Part shown: positions 5,019-6,412 of the stretch, in pieces
How the letters are laid out: the number at the start of each line of letters is the position of its first letter
Numbering within the stretch: the stretch's first letter is position 1
Source of the DNA: Bacteroidales bacterium
Lineage (GTDB): Bacteria > Bacteroidota > Bacteroidia > Bacteroidales > UBA10428
Assembly (NCBI GenBank): GCA_016935595.1
Contig: JAFGQQ010000229.1
Location: forward strand, 1 to 6,412
DNA length: 6,412 nucleotides
Reading direction: 5' to 3'
Notes under the pieces: model-generated
Database searches by the model: none
Seen by the model: only the letters and a program-made list of their open reading frames with translations
Told to the model about the DNA's origin: nothing
Translations under genes and position numbers: made by a program

Positions 5019-6412
5019 ATGGAAAAACCGAGAATAGGTGTTTATGTTTGCGCATGCGGCACCAATATTGCAAAAATTGTTGATGTTGCTGCTGTTGCTG
5101 AGGAAATGAAATCTATTACTAATGTTATAATTTCAAAGGATTACAAATATATGTGTTCTGATCCTGGTCAGGATATGATAATTAAAGATATAAAAGAGAA
5201 CAACCTGAACAGAATTGTTGTTGCATCATGTTCTCCAAGAATACATGAGTTGACCTTCAGAAAAGCAATACAAAAAGCGGGATTAAATCCTTATTTATTG
5301 CAAATTGCAAACATTCGCGAGCATGTTTCCTGGGTGCATACCGATAAGGAAGTTGGTACAAAAAAGGCAATGGCTTTAATAAAAGCTGCCATCAACCGGG
5401 TTAACCTTCATCAACCGCTTGATGCCCGTTCAGTTAAAATTGATCCTGCAACTTTAATTATAGGTGGAGGCATTTCGGGAATCACAGCCGCATTGGATAT
5501 TGCACGTGCAGGTAAAAAGGTTTATCTTGTTGAAAAAACAGATAAATTGGGTGGACACACGGCTGAAATTGATTTGACTTTCCCTTATCTGAATAGCGCT
5601 CAACAGATGATAAAGCCTTTAATTGAAGAGGTCACAAATAGTGAAAATATTGAATTATTTCTAAATACCGAAATTAAAAGTATTTCAGGTTACATTGGTA
5701 ATTTCGAAACCACATTACCTGAAAATGGCGCAGAAAAAAAAGTTACCTTCGGTAATATTTTTGTAGCTGTCGGACTTAAAACATTTGATCCTTCAAGGCT
5801 TGAAAATTATGGGTACAGCAAATTTCCCGATGTAATTATTTCTGCTGAGTTTGAAAAGATGTTATTATCGGGTGAGATAAAAAAGAAAGACGGAAACATT
5901 CCAAAAGACATTGCAATTATTCACTGTGTTGGCAGCCGAAATAAAAATAGCCATGAATATTGCTCCCGTATCTGTTGTACTGTAGCTTTAAAGTATGCAA
6001 ACCAAATCCGTTCAGCTTTTCCTAAAGCAAATATTTATGAAATTTATACCGATATGCGGGCAATGTCGAAGGGATGCGAAGAGCTTTATACATTGACATC
6101 AAGAAAAAAGGTGATGTTTTTAATGTTCGATCAGGAAAATGATTTGCCAAAAATAAGGAAAGCTGATAAGAATGATACATGCGATATGATTATTGAAATG
6201 AACGAGAAAAAGTCCGGCAAACAAATTGAGGTTCCTGCTGACATGGTGATTTTAATGGTTGGGATGGAAGCCCGTGAAAGTGCCAAACAAGTTTCCAATG
6301 CCTTAGGGGTGAGTTTGGATATGAATAATTTTTTTATTGAAAAGCATCCTAAACTCGATCCTGTCGCAACAACAACAAATGGTGTTTTCATTGTAGGAAG
6401 TTGTCAGGGACC
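5019..6412 (+). CDS. HdrA-like FAD/iron-sulfur oxidoreductase subunit without ferredoxin insertion (3' end missing)
   Basis: 464 codons are visible and the frame is open at the window edge. The N-terminal HdrA domain is intact: C11-A-C13-G-T-N, Y-M-C46-S-D-P-G-Q and S-C71-S-P-R give four cysteines for an iron-sulfur cluster. The FAD fold begins with G-G-G-I-S-G at 149-154. The HdrA C-x2-C after the FAD site is lost (S193, Q196 in L-N-S-A-Q-Q), and the ferredoxin insertion is absent: the chain runs from about residue 225 directly to F-G-N-I-F-V-A-V-G. The cluster motif C303-x11-C315-x3-C319-C320 is kept, and the frame stops within the closing FAD motif (G-V-F-I-V-G then C-Q-G). Compared with the first homologue at least 50 more residues are expected; if it is QmoB-like, C-terminal ferredoxin and MvhD domains would follow, but this cannot be seen. 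It most likely partners the two upstream subunits in one complex that exchanges electrons with menaquinone. Start is supported by GGAG at 5004 and by alignment to the family N-terminus. Confidence 0.9.
   Translation, partial: MEKPRIGVYVCACGTNIAKIVDVAAVAEEMKSITNVIISKDYKYMCSDPGQDMIIKDIKENNLNRIVVASCSPRIHELTFRKAIQKAGLNPYLLQIANIREHVSWVHTDKEVGTKKAMALIKAAINRVNLHQPLDARSVKIDPATLIIGGGISGITAALDIARAGKKVYLVEKTDKLGGHTAEIDLTFPYLNSAQQMIKPLIEEVTNSENIELFLNTEIKSISGYIGNFETTLPENGAEKKVTFGNIFVAVGLKTFDPSRLENYGYSKFPDVIISAEFEKMLLSGEIKKKDGNIPKDIAIIHCVGSRNKNSHEYCSRICCTVALKYANQIRSAFPKANIYEIYTDMRAMSKGCEELYTLTSRKKVMFLMFDQENDLPKIRKADKNDTCDMIIEMNEKKSGKQIEVPADMVILMVGMEARESAKQVSNALGVSLDMNNFFIEKHPKLDPVATTTNGVFIVGSCQG

Noticed and set aside
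6131..6391. 86-codon open frame on the minus strand
   Set aside because: It lies wholly inside the second HdrA-like gene, antisense to conserved FAD-domain sequence, and its translation resembles no known protein.
1..6412. CRISPR array, insertion sequence, tRNA or rRNA
   Set aside because: No regularly spaced repeats, transposase-like frame, flanking terminal inverted repeats or tRNA/rRNA-like segments were seen; almost all of the window is coding.

Overview
The window is AT-rich, densely coded on the + strand only, and looks like an anaerobic bacterium, most likely a member of the Bacteroidota. The grounds are indirect: most starts lack a clear Shine-Dalgarno sequence, a TTTG/TAnnTTTG-like promoter can be proposed in the one real intergenic gap, and the respiratory genes use heterodisulfide-reductase-type iron-sulfur flavoproteins. 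Taxonomy is inference, and another AT-rich anaerobe is possible.

Left part (1-1871): three tightly packed genes. The first is the 3' part of a GNAT acetyltransferase with a C-terminal YoaP-type domain. It is followed after 11 nt by a HEAT-like helical repeat protein, which overlaps a second, paralogous HEAT-like protein by four bases (ATGA). They look like one transcription unit; its biological role is not evident.

Gap (1872-2054): the only substantial non-coding stretch. It holds a plausible promoter (1902-1932), a perfect 21-bp palindrome just downstream of it (1940-1960, 10-nt arms around one base), and a weaker inverted repeat close to the next start (2014-2031). It probably controls the next operon.

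Right part (2055-6412): a three-gene operon running off the window edge: an HdrA-like flavoprotein (600 aa), a QmoC-like fusion of a two-[4Fe-4S] HdrC module with an HdrE/NarI-type membrane cytochrome b (382 aa), and a second HdrA-like flavoprotein (464 codons visible). The set of two HdrA homologues plus one HdrC-HdrE fusion is the composition of the quinone-interacting Qmo complex of sulfate reducers, but here the order is HdrA-QmoC-HdrA. No HdrB catalytic (CCG-domain) subunit and no sulfate-reduction genes are visible. The likely role is electron transfer between a soluble donor or acceptor and the menaquinone pool; the soluble partner is unknown.

The most notable observation is that the two HdrA homologues are complementary. 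The first has lost all four cysteines of the N-terminal cluster domain but keeps the inserted two-cluster ferredoxin domain. The second keeps the N-terminal cysteines but lacks the whole ferredoxin insertion and the Cys-x2-Cys motif after the FAD site. Both keep the FAD fold and the C-x11-C-x3-CC motif. Together they would supply one full HdrA set of these modules.
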